Shown: piece after piece, positions 1-5,000 of the stretch
Layout: every line of letters begins with the position of its first letter
Numbering within the stretch: position 1 is the stretch's first letter
Notes under the pieces: generated by a model
What the model was told of the DNA's origin: nothing
The model's input: only the letters and a program-made list of their open reading frames with translations
Database searches by the model: none
Position numbers and translations under genes: made by a program
From: Promethearchaeota archaeon
GTDB lineage: Archaea; Asgardarchaeota; Lokiarchaeia; Sigynarchaeales; SOKP01
Assembly: GCA_019894735.1 (NCBI GenBank)
Contig: JAGXOB010000158.1
Coordinates: 1 to 5,266 of the forward strand
Length of the DNA stretch: 5,266 nt
Direction: 5' to 3'

Positions 1-152
1 TTGCAGACCCGGTCGTATCTTCGTAGATGGGCATCCCGGGGTTTGTCGGGTCGGAAATGTCGATGATCGCCAAACCAGAAACACCATCCGCCACATAGGC
101 GTAATCTCCACTCACATAAACGCTATTTGCAGACCCGGTTGTGTCTTCGTAG
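1..152 (-). repeat. 126-bp tandem coding repeat (LVIVD unit)
   Basis: Positions 1-26 and 127-152 match at 24 of 26 bases, so the period is 126 bp, exactly 42 codons. The unit is in frame and encodes one LVIVD repeat. Only one full unit (26-151) and the start of the next are visible; more copies probably lie to the left. The near identity at DNA level, including the same G+C-rich codons, suggests recent duplication or gene conversion rather than old divergence. Confidence 0.85.
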
Positions 153-295
153 TAAACAGAAGATTTTGGTGGTAGTCGTGTATTAATAATCTCATTAGGA
201 TTCTTCTCTTCAATGGGAATTAAGAATAACAATGAAATAAATAGTATGACCAGCAACATATTTATTTTTGTTGATTTCTTTTTTGATTTTTGCAT
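1..295 (-). CDS. LVIVD-repeat (beta-propeller-like) secreted or membrane-anchored protein, N-terminal part
   Basis: This is the first 98 codons of a gene that runs off the left edge. The ATG at 295 is preceded by a purine-rich GGGAGTGGTGGG stretch (minus strand, 312-301), which could serve as a ribosome binding site. Residues 2-10 are lysine-rich and residues 11-28 are strongly hydrophobic (INMLLVILFISLLFLIPI), so a signal peptide or N-terminal anchor is likely and the rest should lie outside the cell. From residue 49 a 42-residue unit begins with YEDTTGSANSVYVSGDYAYV and continues with LAIIDISDPTNPG, the hallmark of LVIVD repeats, which build beta-propellers. A second copy starts at residue 91. 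No enzymatic activity can be assigned; surface binding or structural roles are usual guesses for the family. The repeat part is about 52% G+C, the leader part about 23%. Confidence 0.88.
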   Translation of the reverse strand, partial: MQKSKKKSTKINMLLVILFISLLFLIPIEEKNPNEIINTRLPPKSSVYYEDTTGSANSVYVSGDYAYVADGVSGLAIIDISDPTNPGMPIYEDTTGSA

Positions 296-312
296 TGATA
301 CCCACCACTCCC

Positions 313-361
313 TTTAATATTCTTAAATATATTTTTTGAAAATTAAGATATATTATTATAC
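313..361 (-). promoter_or_regulatory. Candidate promoter of the LVIVD-repeat gene
   Basis: On the minus strand two TATA-like stretches lie upstream of the ATG at 295: ATATATTTA at 332-324 and GTATAATAATATAT at 361-348. The nearer one would start transcription roughly at 302-306, giving a very short leader. The farther one would give a leader of about 30 bases that keeps the whole GGGAGTGGTGGG stretch. In such AT-rich DNA, TATA-like strings are expected by chance, so this is tentative. Confidence 0.3.
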
Positions 362-364
362 ACT

Positions 365-423
365 ATCGAACATGCTGAATATAATTTAAAATTTAGTATA
401 GAAAAGTTTGGCAAATCGAACAT
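365..423. repeat. Direct repeat ATCGAACAT, 50 bp apart
   Basis: The 9-base string ATCGAACAT occurs at 365-373 and again at 415-423, start-to-start distance 50 bp, which is close to five helical turns. It sits between two divergent genes, a place where a regulator could bind. There is no known motif that I can match it to, and chance is possible. Confidence 0.35.
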
Positions 424-581
424 ATTAGCCATTGAGTAAAAGAAAAGTGTTTTAAAAGTGCTAAAAGAAAATGAAGGAATTAAGGAATAAAAGTAATTTC
501 TTATTTAATTAGTCAATTACTGATAAATAACTAAAAGATTAATATTTTTTATCTCTAACTGATAACTATTAATCTTATCTG

Positions 582-612
582 AAATTAAATAATACGATAA
601 TTAGATATATTT
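582..612 (+). promoter_or_regulatory. Candidate promoter of the polyferredoxin gene
   Basis: Two TATA-like boxes precede the TTG start at 629: ATTAAATAAT at 584-593, which would place the transcript start near 612-616, and GATATATTTC at 604-613, which would give an almost leaderless message. No Shine-Dalgarno-like sequence is seen before the TTG, which fits a leaderless or very short-leader transcript. The call rests on spacing only. Confidence 0.3.
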
Positions 613-628
613 CATATTCATTGAATGG

Positions 629-1708
629 TTGATAGAGATTATTTCTGGTCTAAAATCAGAAAAAACACAGGATATACAAGATATAATAGAAAAAACTTTA
701 GATGTAATTATAGATCAGTTAGTTTTAAATTGGCAATATAAGGAAGTTAAGAAAAAATTAACCTACGACATCAAAAAATGTATCGGTTGCAGTTTATGCA
801 AACTTGTCTGCCCAGTTGACGCCATAGAACTTGGACCAATCCCAGAAATTGCCCAAAATATATTGGACGATTCAAATCCAAAGCTCTTTATAGATCACGA
901 TAAATGCTGTTATTGCATGTTATGTGTCGTGGTATGCCCGACCAACGCGTTCCACGAAAATATTGAGCCGGAAGGACAAATTGACATGGACGAGTTTCCT
1001 ACGATCGAGAAATTCTATGAAATTGATTTCGATAAGTGTACTGAAGATACAGAAAATAAAATTTGTCAATTATGCTTGTCGGTACGAGATAGCAATTATA
1101 TCCAAGATTACTTTAAAATTTCAAAAGAATGTCCAGCTGATTGTTTTTCAATCAGTACTCCTATAGAAGGAGAAGTAATTATTAAGAAAAATATGTTACA
1201 CAAGTGTGACCCGCAAGGTTGCAAAGCTTGCGTTAATATCTGCCCCGTAGATTCATTTTACATCCCTGAAAGCGCAGAAGACGTCGTAAAATATGGAAAA
1301 ATTGCCTGTAACGAGGACGAATGTTTTTATTGTGGAGCCTGTGAAAATTCTTGCCCAGACGATCTCATTGTTGTTAAGAGGAAAGATGTTCAAATTATTG
1401 ATCCGAAAAAAACAGGATCCTATCCTTGGATAGAAGGTTGGGTTAAAAACATAAAAGAAGTGTTAAGAAAGGCTCTTATTGAAGGAAAAGAGCAAGTAGA
1501 GATTCCCACTGTTGAGGAACATATTAAAAAAATAAGTAAGTCGAAAGTTGTTGATGTTCCTCAACTCTCAGATGAAGATAAACAAAAATTAGGAGAACTT
1601 AATGCTAAAATTCAATCTATATTAAAATCTTCCAAAATTAGATATTGGATTAAAGATAAAAAAGTAGATAGCATTCTGAAAGAATTAAAAAAAGAAATGC
1701 AAAAATAA
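629..1708 (+). CDS. FwdF-like polyferredoxin with five cysteine clusters
   Basis: A cytoplasmic multi-[4Fe-4S] electron carrier of 359 residues. Cluster motifs in order: C51-x2-C54-x2-C57-x3-C61-P; C93-x2-C96-x2-C99-x3-C103-P; an odd set C137, C146, C149, C168-P, C172; C193-x4-C198-x2-C201-x3-C205-P; and C232-x2-C235-x2-C238-x3-C242-P, with extra C227. The order and linkers (for example ELGPIPEIAQ after cluster one) resemble FwdF/FmdF, the polyferredoxin of tungsten or molybdenum formylmethanofuran dehydrogenase, but no other fwd subunit gene is present here. Residues 1-45 form a non-cluster leader, and 250-359 are a lysine-rich, cysteine-free, probably helical tail. The frame is open back to 605 but contains no ATG before cluster one, so the TTG at 629 is the best start. 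The next gene begins 3 bases after the stop. Exact partner enzyme is unknown; a stand-alone ferredoxin for another oxidoreductase is equally possible. Confidence 0.85.
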   Translation: MIEIISGLKSEKTQDIQDIIEKTLDVIIDQLVLNWQYKEVKKKLTYDIKKCIGCSLCKLVCPVDAIELGPIPEIAQNILDDSNPKLFIDHDKCCYCMLCVVVCPTNAFHENIEPEGQIDMDEFPTIEKFYEIDFDKCTEDTENKICQLCLSVRDSNYIQDYFKISKECPADCFSISTPIEGEVIIKKNMLHKCDPQGCKACVNICPVDSFYIPESAEDVVKYGKIACNEDECFYCGACENSCPDDLIVVKRKDVQIIDPKKTGSYPWIEGWVKNIKEVLRKALIEGKEQVEIPTVEEHIKKISKSKVVDVPQLSDEDKQKLGELNAKIQSILKSSKIRYWIKDKKVDSILKELKKEMQK

Positions 1709-1711
1709 TTA

Positions 1712-1999
1712 ATGTGTTTAATCATGAGTGAAAACGAGAGAAAAACATATAAAATAATTGGCACCATAAAAGATGTTAAAGGTCGATGTAACGCAAAACA
1801 CAAAAAAGGAGATGTGATCGAATTGAGTGGTCACGATTCTGGAGGATTGTGTGGCTTCTTTTATCATGATATTTTTCCTTCAGTTCTAACTTTAGAATTT
1901 GGTGGTACTTTTCCTTGGTCGCAAGATCCTGATGTAGTTGAGCTAGAATGTCCAGATCGTTATAATATTGTTAAAATCGAATTAAAAAGGATTCGATAA
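1712..1999 (+). CDS. TIGR04076 family protein, function unknown
   Basis: A 95-residue soluble protein that matches my recollection of the TIGR04076 pattern: a start like YKIIGTIKDVKGRC, then H30-K-x-G33-D34, a central GGLC47GFFYHDIFPSVL, the LEFGGTFPW block (61-69), C80-P-D, and a basic end IELKRIR. Length is normal for the family, which has no established function. The conserved C26, H30, C47 and C80 could bind a metal or act in redox chemistry; this is inference. The first ATG (1712) is used here, but the second ATG at 1724 (MSENERK) is just as likely, since the family homology starts near residue 12. Only 3 bases separate it from the polyferredoxin stop, so the two are almost certainly cotranscribed. 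Confidence 0.88.
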   Translation: MCLIMSENERKTYKIIGTIKDVKGRCNAKHKKGDVIELSGHDSGGLCGFFYHDIFPSVLTLEFGGTFPWSQDPDVVELECPDRYNIVKIELKRIR

Positions 2000-2055
2000 A
2001 GGATTAGAAATCTAAAGTTAAGAGAAAGTTTTAATTATTACTGAGTGACTATAGA

Positions 2056-2370
2056 TTGGAAAATATCGATACTAATGAAAAAGAAATAATTCAAATCCTG
2101 GAAGCAGTTAAAAAGTTAATTTTAGAACCCAGATCTAACCTTTCTTGGTCAACATTTGATAGTAAAGATGAATTGGTTTTTGAAATAGATGCTCATATCC
2201 ATAAATTAAGAGGTAAAGATTATTCAAACGTTAAAGCTCTTATTCTTCTATTTACTCCAACATCAGATTTTCAAGAAATTTCACTGTCAAGCGGATGGGG
2301 TAATGAATACCTAAACCTTTCTGAGAGGTTTGATACTGCTATCAAAATTTTGTGCAAGAACATCAGTTAA
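2056..2370 (+). CDS. Small protein of unknown family
   Basis: I do not recognise this 104-residue protein by name. The start is a TTG at 2056, supported by GAGTGA at 2043-2048 about 7 bases upstream; an in-frame stop at 2032-2034 limits any extension. No signal peptide, membrane segment or cysteine motif is seen. Residues 6-22 look helical, W31 and the stretch around DELVFEIDAHIHKL (38-51) follow, then a beta-like ALILLFTP and a dense polar-aromatic block PTSDFQEISLSSGWGNEY (68-85), ending in a helix. The block has the look of a conserved family signature. It follows the TIGR04076 gene by 56 bases without a clear terminator and may share its transcript. A real gene is likely on length, start site and protein-like composition. 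Confidence 0.72.
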   Translation: MENIDTNEKEIIQILEAVKKLILEPRSNLSWSTFDSKDELVFEIDAHIHKLRGKDYSNVKALILLFTPTSDFQEISLSSGWGNEYLNLSERFDTAIKILCKNIS

Positions 2371-2410
2371 AACCTTTTTTCGACAATTTATTTCAGTTCT
2401 TTTTTACCTT
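2371..2410 (+). terminator. Oligo-T termination region after the polyferredoxin cluster
   Basis: Directly after the stop of the 2056-2370 gene are two T tracts, CCTTTTTTCG at 2373-2382 and a run of six T at 2400-2405. Archaeal RNA polymerase commonly stops at such tracts without a hairpin, so this is a plausible end of the upstream transcript. No strong stem-loop is visible. Confidence 0.45.
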
Positions 2411-2456
2411 TCTTGCTAAAATTGAAAGAACACCTATTGATTTTAAAAATCTCCTT

Positions 2457-2472
2457 GTTTTTATAATTAAAT
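2457..2472 (+). promoter_or_regulatory. Candidate promoter for the ORF at 2507
   Basis: TTTATAATT lies at about 2458-2467 after the T-rich termination region. Its distance from the proposed TTG start would put the transcript start near 2490 with a leader under 20 bases. This suggests the downstream ORF is transcribed on its own. Low-information motif in AT-rich DNA. Confidence 0.3.
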
Positions 2473-2506
2473 TTAGATGATTAGTTAATTATTCAAAAAA
2501 GAAAAA

Positions 2507-2821
2507 TTGAATATAAATCACAAATCGATTACTATGATATTAAGATTAAAGATAAAATCAAATATTAAAAGTAAAACAAAACAAATTTACGTCTGGATTG
2601 AAAAAAATAAAGAGTTTAAAGAAGATGTCCAACAATTAATCGAATTTTTTAAAGAGCAAATTCAAGTAAAAACCAGAATAGGGTTCCATATATACCATAA
2701 AATTACTTCAGATAATCCCGCAATAATGTTATCACTTCTGACGACAGTTCAAGAATTAATTCCTGATATTTATTTCAATACAAACGACTCAATTAATATG
2801 GAAGAATCTCTTGAAATCTAA
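2507..2821 (+). CDS. Small hypothetical protein
   Basis: I do not recognise this ORF. From the TTG at 2507 it has 104 residues; from the ATG at 2534 it has 95, starting MILRLKIKS. Neither start has a Shine-Dalgarno-like sequence, so the true start is uncertain. No cysteines, signal peptide or membrane helix are present. The order of likely elements is a basic beta-rich start, an amphipathic helix at 37-51 (EFKEDVQQLIEFFKE), a strand near 55-64, a helix at 70-85, and a final strand before an acidic end. This alternation resembles a small alpha/beta fold, which argues for a real gene, but the composition is close to that of random AT-rich sequence. It lies between a T-rich terminator region and a convergent tRNA gene. 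Confidence 0.5.
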   Translation: MNINHKSITMILRLKIKSNIKSKTKQIYVWIEKNKEFKEDVQQLIEFFKEQIQVKTRIGFHIYHKITSDNPAIMLSLLTTVQELIPDIYFNTNDSINMEESLEI

Positions 2822-2835
2822 TCCTTTTTCATTTA
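2822..2835 (+). terminator. Possible oligo-T terminator after the ORF ending at 2821
   Basis: CCTTTTTC at 2823-2830 follows the stop codon within a few bases. A run of five T can end archaeal transcripts. It would also help keep this transcript from running into the oppositely oriented tRNA gene. Confidence 0.3.
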
Positions 2836-2897
2836 AAAACGTTTAATTATTCTTATTCATATTCTATGCGTTAAAATTACAAAAGAGAGAAAAGTAG

Positions 2898-2902
2898 AAA
2901 AA
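2898..2902 (-). terminator. Oligo-T terminator of the tRNA gene
   Basis: The minus strand reads TTTTT immediately after the discriminator base, followed by further T-rich sequence (CTACTTTTCTC). This is a typical simple end for an archaeal tRNA transcript, so the tRNA is probably a single-gene unit. Confidence 0.55.
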
Positions 2903-2976
2903 TGGGAGAGGGGGGATTCGAACCCCCGGCCACCTGGTCCCAAACCAGGAATCATACCAAGCTAGACCACCCTCCC
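2903..2976 (-). tRNA. tRNA-Pro (anticodon TGG)
   Basis: On the minus strand a full cloverleaf can be drawn. The acceptor stem GGGAGGG pairs with CTCTCCC (one G-U pair) and is followed by discriminator A. The D arm carries AGCTTGGTAT. The anticodon stem CCTGG/CCAGG encloses the 7-base loop TTTGGGA, giving anticodon TGG, which reads proline codons, CCA first. The variable loop is TGGCC, and the T arm is GGGGG-TTCGAAT-CCCCC. No intron is present. The 3' CCA is not encoded and must be added after transcription, as is common in archaea. A run of five T follows the 3' end directly. Confidence 0.96.
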
Positions 2977-3127
2977 ATTAAATTCGGGAAGTAAATTGAT
3001 AATTTGTTCCTTAGTAATGAAAAATAAGATCATTAAATATCAATAATAATGATTCAAATCTTTTTTCGATTTTTAATTTTGTTATTTCGATGTTACATCA
3101 ATTATTTTTGTTAAATCTAATAAATTA

Positions 3128-3140
3128 GGTTATATTTAAT
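3128..3140 (+). promoter_or_regulatory. Candidate promoter of the archaemetzincin gene
   Basis: GTTATATTTAAT at 3129-3140 resembles an archaeal TATA box. Its centre is about 40 bases before the ATG at 3174, so the transcript would start near 3160 with a leader of roughly 14 bases. No ribosome binding site is seen in that leader. Confidence 0.4.
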
Positions 3141-3173
3141 TTTTTTAGGAATAATCTTTCAGTTAGCTCTAAA

Positions 3174-3743
3174 ATGACGAAAACAATATATTTGCAGAAA
3201 ATTGGAGATATCGAACCTGGAATATTGATAATTCTTAAAAAGAATTTGAAGTGGTTCTTTAAAAAATGTCACCTCAAAGTTGTTATTCTTCCTGACTTGT
3301 TTACGCTTTTGGATTCCGAGTTTGTATCCGAAAAGAAAAAATACAACGCGAGAAAGATTAGAAAAAGATTAATCACTCATGGTAAGAATAAAAATTATTA
3401 TCGCATTCTGGGTGTTATGAATTGTGATATTTTCACCAAACCTTCGAAATTTTTACATGGTGTTGCTGATCCTCCTAAAAATAAGTCTTTTGGCGGAGCA
3501 TTAATTTCAGTTATTCGCTTAAGAGAAGAATTTTATAGAAGAACTGAAAATATAGCTCAATTTGAGCAAAGAGTTCTTAAAGTAGCAATTCACGAGCTTG
3601 GCCACACTTTTGGTTTAGAACATTGCGAGAATCTATGTGTGATGCGCTCTTCAAACTCTTTGGTAGATACAGATATAAAACCTCGTGATTTCTGCGAAAT
3701 ATGTTTACAAAAACTGAATAATTATTTAAGTGATTCTGCTTAG
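3174..3743 (+). CDS. amzA: Archaemetzincin (zinc metalloprotease, peptidase family M54)
   Basis: A 189-residue soluble zinc protease. The catalytic signature H140-E-L-G-H144-T-F-G-L-E-H150 gives three zinc-binding histidines and the catalytic Glu141, and is followed by C151, C155-V-M157 (the met-turn) and C174-x2-C177, which form the second, structural zinc site typical of archaemetzincins. Residues 76-117 (YRILGVMNCDIF... GGALISVIRL) match the conserved core that precedes the active site. Length is normal for archaeal members. The only oddity is the C151-x3-C155 spacing, where I recall four residues between these cysteines in other members. Physiological substrates of the family are not established. 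The ATG at 3174 is the first in frame with the family start (TKTIYLQKIGDI). The stop overlaps that of the convergent glycohydrolase gene by 4 bases. Confidence 0.93.
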   Translation: MTKTIYLQKIGDIEPGILIILKKNLKWFFKKCHLKVVILPDLFTLLDSEFVSEKKKYNARKIRKRLITHGKNKNYYRILGVMNCDIFTKPSKFLHGVADPPKNKSFGGALISVIRLREEFYRRTENIAQFEQRVLKVAIHELGHTFGLEHCENLCVMRSSNSLVDTDIKPRDFCEICLQKLNNYLSDSA

Positions 3744-4750
3744 CCTAATTTGTATTTTTCTCTAAATTTTAAATGTAATTGCTCACTAATTTTTAAGATA
3801 TGTTTATGCTGTTTTACAATATTTTTCAAATAGTCGGGAATATTTCCTAAACCGAAGTAGGCTCCAGCTAAACTCCCCCCTATAGCGCCTACAGTATCGC
3901 TATCGCCACCTGCAGTCGCTAATTGAATAATACAATTTTCAAACGAGTTTAGATTTTTTAAAAAGACGAATATAGCGCAAGCAACGGTGCTTAAAGTATA
4001 AGGATGAACAAAAGCTTTACCTAAATAATCTTCGATAAAGAAAGGAGATTTTACTCCCACTTGGGAGAATTTTATTAGCCCGGTCTCAACTGAAATGTTG
4101 AGATTATCTTTAACTCTATTTAAAATCTCTATAAAATCTTCCCATATTTTTTCTTGCGAGTTTGAAATTGAGGATATGATAGTTTCAAAAAACTCCTCAA
4201 TAGAAAAACTAGTTTCTATTGATTTATCAATTAGAAAAGCTATGGCTCTTGCTATAACGATTGCACCTGCCGCAGCCGCGGGGTGAGAATGAGTAATCAC
4301 GCTTGATTTTAACGCGGCATTTTTTAAACTCTTTATGTCTTTACTGTAATATAGTCCAATAGGAGAGACTCGCATTGCAGTGCCATTTCCTCCGGATTTT
4401 GAGGCTGCTTTTTTCCATGGAATTCCATATTTTAATTTTTGAATGGCAGATATGCACCCAAATCCAGGACCTATAGGAGGATCTTCAAGCCAGCTAACAT
4501 ATTCCCTAACAAAATTATTTTCATTAAATCCAGATCCTTGGATAAGTGCTTCTGCCGTGTGTAGAGTTAATTGAGTGTCATCTGTGTAAGTTTTGAATAA
4601 ATTTTTGTTTTCTTTCATATATTCTTTGAAGTCCTCAAAATATGAATATATTCTATCCCTAAGCATTCCTTCAAACGGATGACCTAAGGTATCTCCAATG
4701 CTTACTCCTAATAAGGTTCCGGAAAATTTATCTAAATAATCAACTTTCAT
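3740..4750 (-). CDS. ADP-ribosylglycohydrolase family protein (DraG/ARH3-like)
   Basis: A 336-residue cytoplasmic enzyme of the family that removes ADP-ribose from proteins or cleaves related ADP-ribosyl bonds, using two Mg ions. All main motifs are present: GTLLGVSIGDTLGHPFEG at 11-28; the metal-binding T56-D57-D58-T59; GGNGTAMRVSPIGL at 120-133; T153-H-S-H-P157; and G281-G-D283-S-D285-T286-V-G-A-I-G-G near the end, which supplies the remaining metal ligands. Length lies between bacterial DraG and human ARH3. The substrate (arginine, serine, or a small molecule such as ADP-ribosylated nucleotides) cannot be read from the sequence. No ADP-ribosyltransferase or macrodomain gene is next to it, so no toxin pair or nitrogenase-type switch is visible. 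The ATG at 4750 places the family start at the expected distance. It is convergent with the archaemetzincin. Confidence 0.93.
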   Translation of the reverse strand: MKVDYLDKFSGTLLGVSIGDTLGHPFEGMLRDRIYSYFEDFKEYMKENKNLFKTYTDDTQLTLHTAEALIQGSGFNENNFVREYVSWLEDPPIGPGFGCISAIQKLKYGIPWKKAASKSGGNGTAMRVSPIGLYYSKDIKSLKNAALKSSVITHSHPAAAAGAIVIARAIAFLIDKSIETSFSIEEFFETIISSISNSQEKIWEDFIEILNRVKDNLNISVETGLIKFSQVGVKSPFFIEDYLGKAFVHPYTLSTVACAIFVFLKNLNSFENCIIQLATAGGDSDTVGAIGGSLAGAYFGLGNIPDYLKNIVKQHKHILKISEQLHLKFREKYKLG

Positions 4751-4761
4751 GTTTTTATAGC

Positions 4762-4803
4762 TTTTTATACCAAAATCATAATTAGCTTCCTATTTATTTT
4801 TTG
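4762..4803 (-). promoter_or_regulatory. Candidate promoter of the ADP-ribosylglycohydrolase gene
   Basis: Upstream of the ATG at 4750 the minus strand has GTATAAAAAG (4770-4761) and, farther out, AAAAATAAATA (4803-4793). The far box would place the transcript start near 4771 with a leader of about 20 bases. The near box is too close unless the message is leaderless or a later start is used. No clear ribosome binding site. Confidence 0.3.
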
Positions 4804-4959
4804 TCTATAACAAAGATCATTAATCCTCAAAAACAACGGAAGGTCAAACCGACTCAAATTGTATAGCGTTTTATTTATGATGTGCTTAGCAATAATGCTT
4901 ATAAGTGTCTTTTAACAATTTATACTTTAATTAGAATTTTTTATTTAAATAGTTAAGTC

Positions 4960-4969
4960 AATATATACT
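4960..4969 (+). promoter_or_regulatory. Candidate promoter of the DapA-family gene
   Basis: AATATATACTT at 4960-4970 resembles an archaeal TATA box centred about 37 bases before the ATG at 5001. The transcript would start near 4990, leaving a leader of about 11 bases that holds the weak purine patch TTGAGAG (4991-4997). Spacing is good; the motif is common by chance in this DNA. Confidence 0.4.
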
Positions 4970-5000
4970 TACAGAATAATGAATACTAAGTTGAGAGTTT

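Larger units (their letters stand above)
296..628. other. AT-rich intergenic region between divergent genes
   Basis: This 333-base spacer separates the minus-strand LVIVD gene from the plus-strand polyferredoxin gene, so it must hold promoters for both. I find no credible ORF or RNA gene. It contains a 9-bp direct repeat ATCGAACAT at 365-373 and 415-423, a short direct repeat AAAAGTG at 443-449 and 454-460, and TATA-like stretches near both ends. Nothing else stands out. Confidence 0.6.
4751..5000. other. Intergenic region between divergent genes
   Basis: This 250-base AT-rich spacer lies between the glycohydrolase (minus) and the DapA-family gene (plus). It should contain both promoters. 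I find no ORF above about a dozen codons and no RNA gene. A slightly less AT-rich patch around 4828-4872 has no recognisable structure. Confidence 0.55.

Noticed and set aside
1..152. CRISPR-like repeat
   Set aside because: The period is 126 bp and in frame with a protein repeat, with no spacer structure, so it is a coding tandem repeat.
625..741. ATG at 625 as the start of the polyferredoxin
   Set aside because: It is in a different frame from the cysteine-cluster ORF and runs to a stop after about 38 codons with no recognisable content.
924..1166. 80-codon plus-strand ORF
   Set aside because: It lies wholly inside the polyferredoxin gene in another frame, and has no motif or upstream signals; the overlapping frame is clearly coding.
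1612..1803. 63-codon minus-strand ORF
   Set aside because: It is antisense to the polyferredoxin tail and the TIGR04076 start; its hydrophobic, Phe/Ser-rich look is what the complement of lysine-rich coding DNA gives.
3029..3053. Inverted repeat ATCATTA / TAATGAT with an 11-base loop
   Set aside because: Seven AT-rich pairs would form only a weak hairpin, it is not followed by a T tract in a useful position, and such repeats are expected by chance in this spacer.
4095..4286. 63-codon plus-strand ORF
   Set aside because: It is antisense to the well-supported glycohydrolase; its alanine-rich end simply mirrors the alanine-rich stretch of that gene.
3174..4750. Toxin-antitoxin or defence pair formed by the protease and the ADP-ribosylglycohydrolase
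   Set aside because: The genes are convergent, not cotranscribed, and no transferase toxin is present; both are common stand-alone archaeal genes.
4888..4905. Short palindrome-like stretch around AGCAATAATGCT
   Set aside because: The arms are only about four bases and no related copy is seen; not enough for an operator call.
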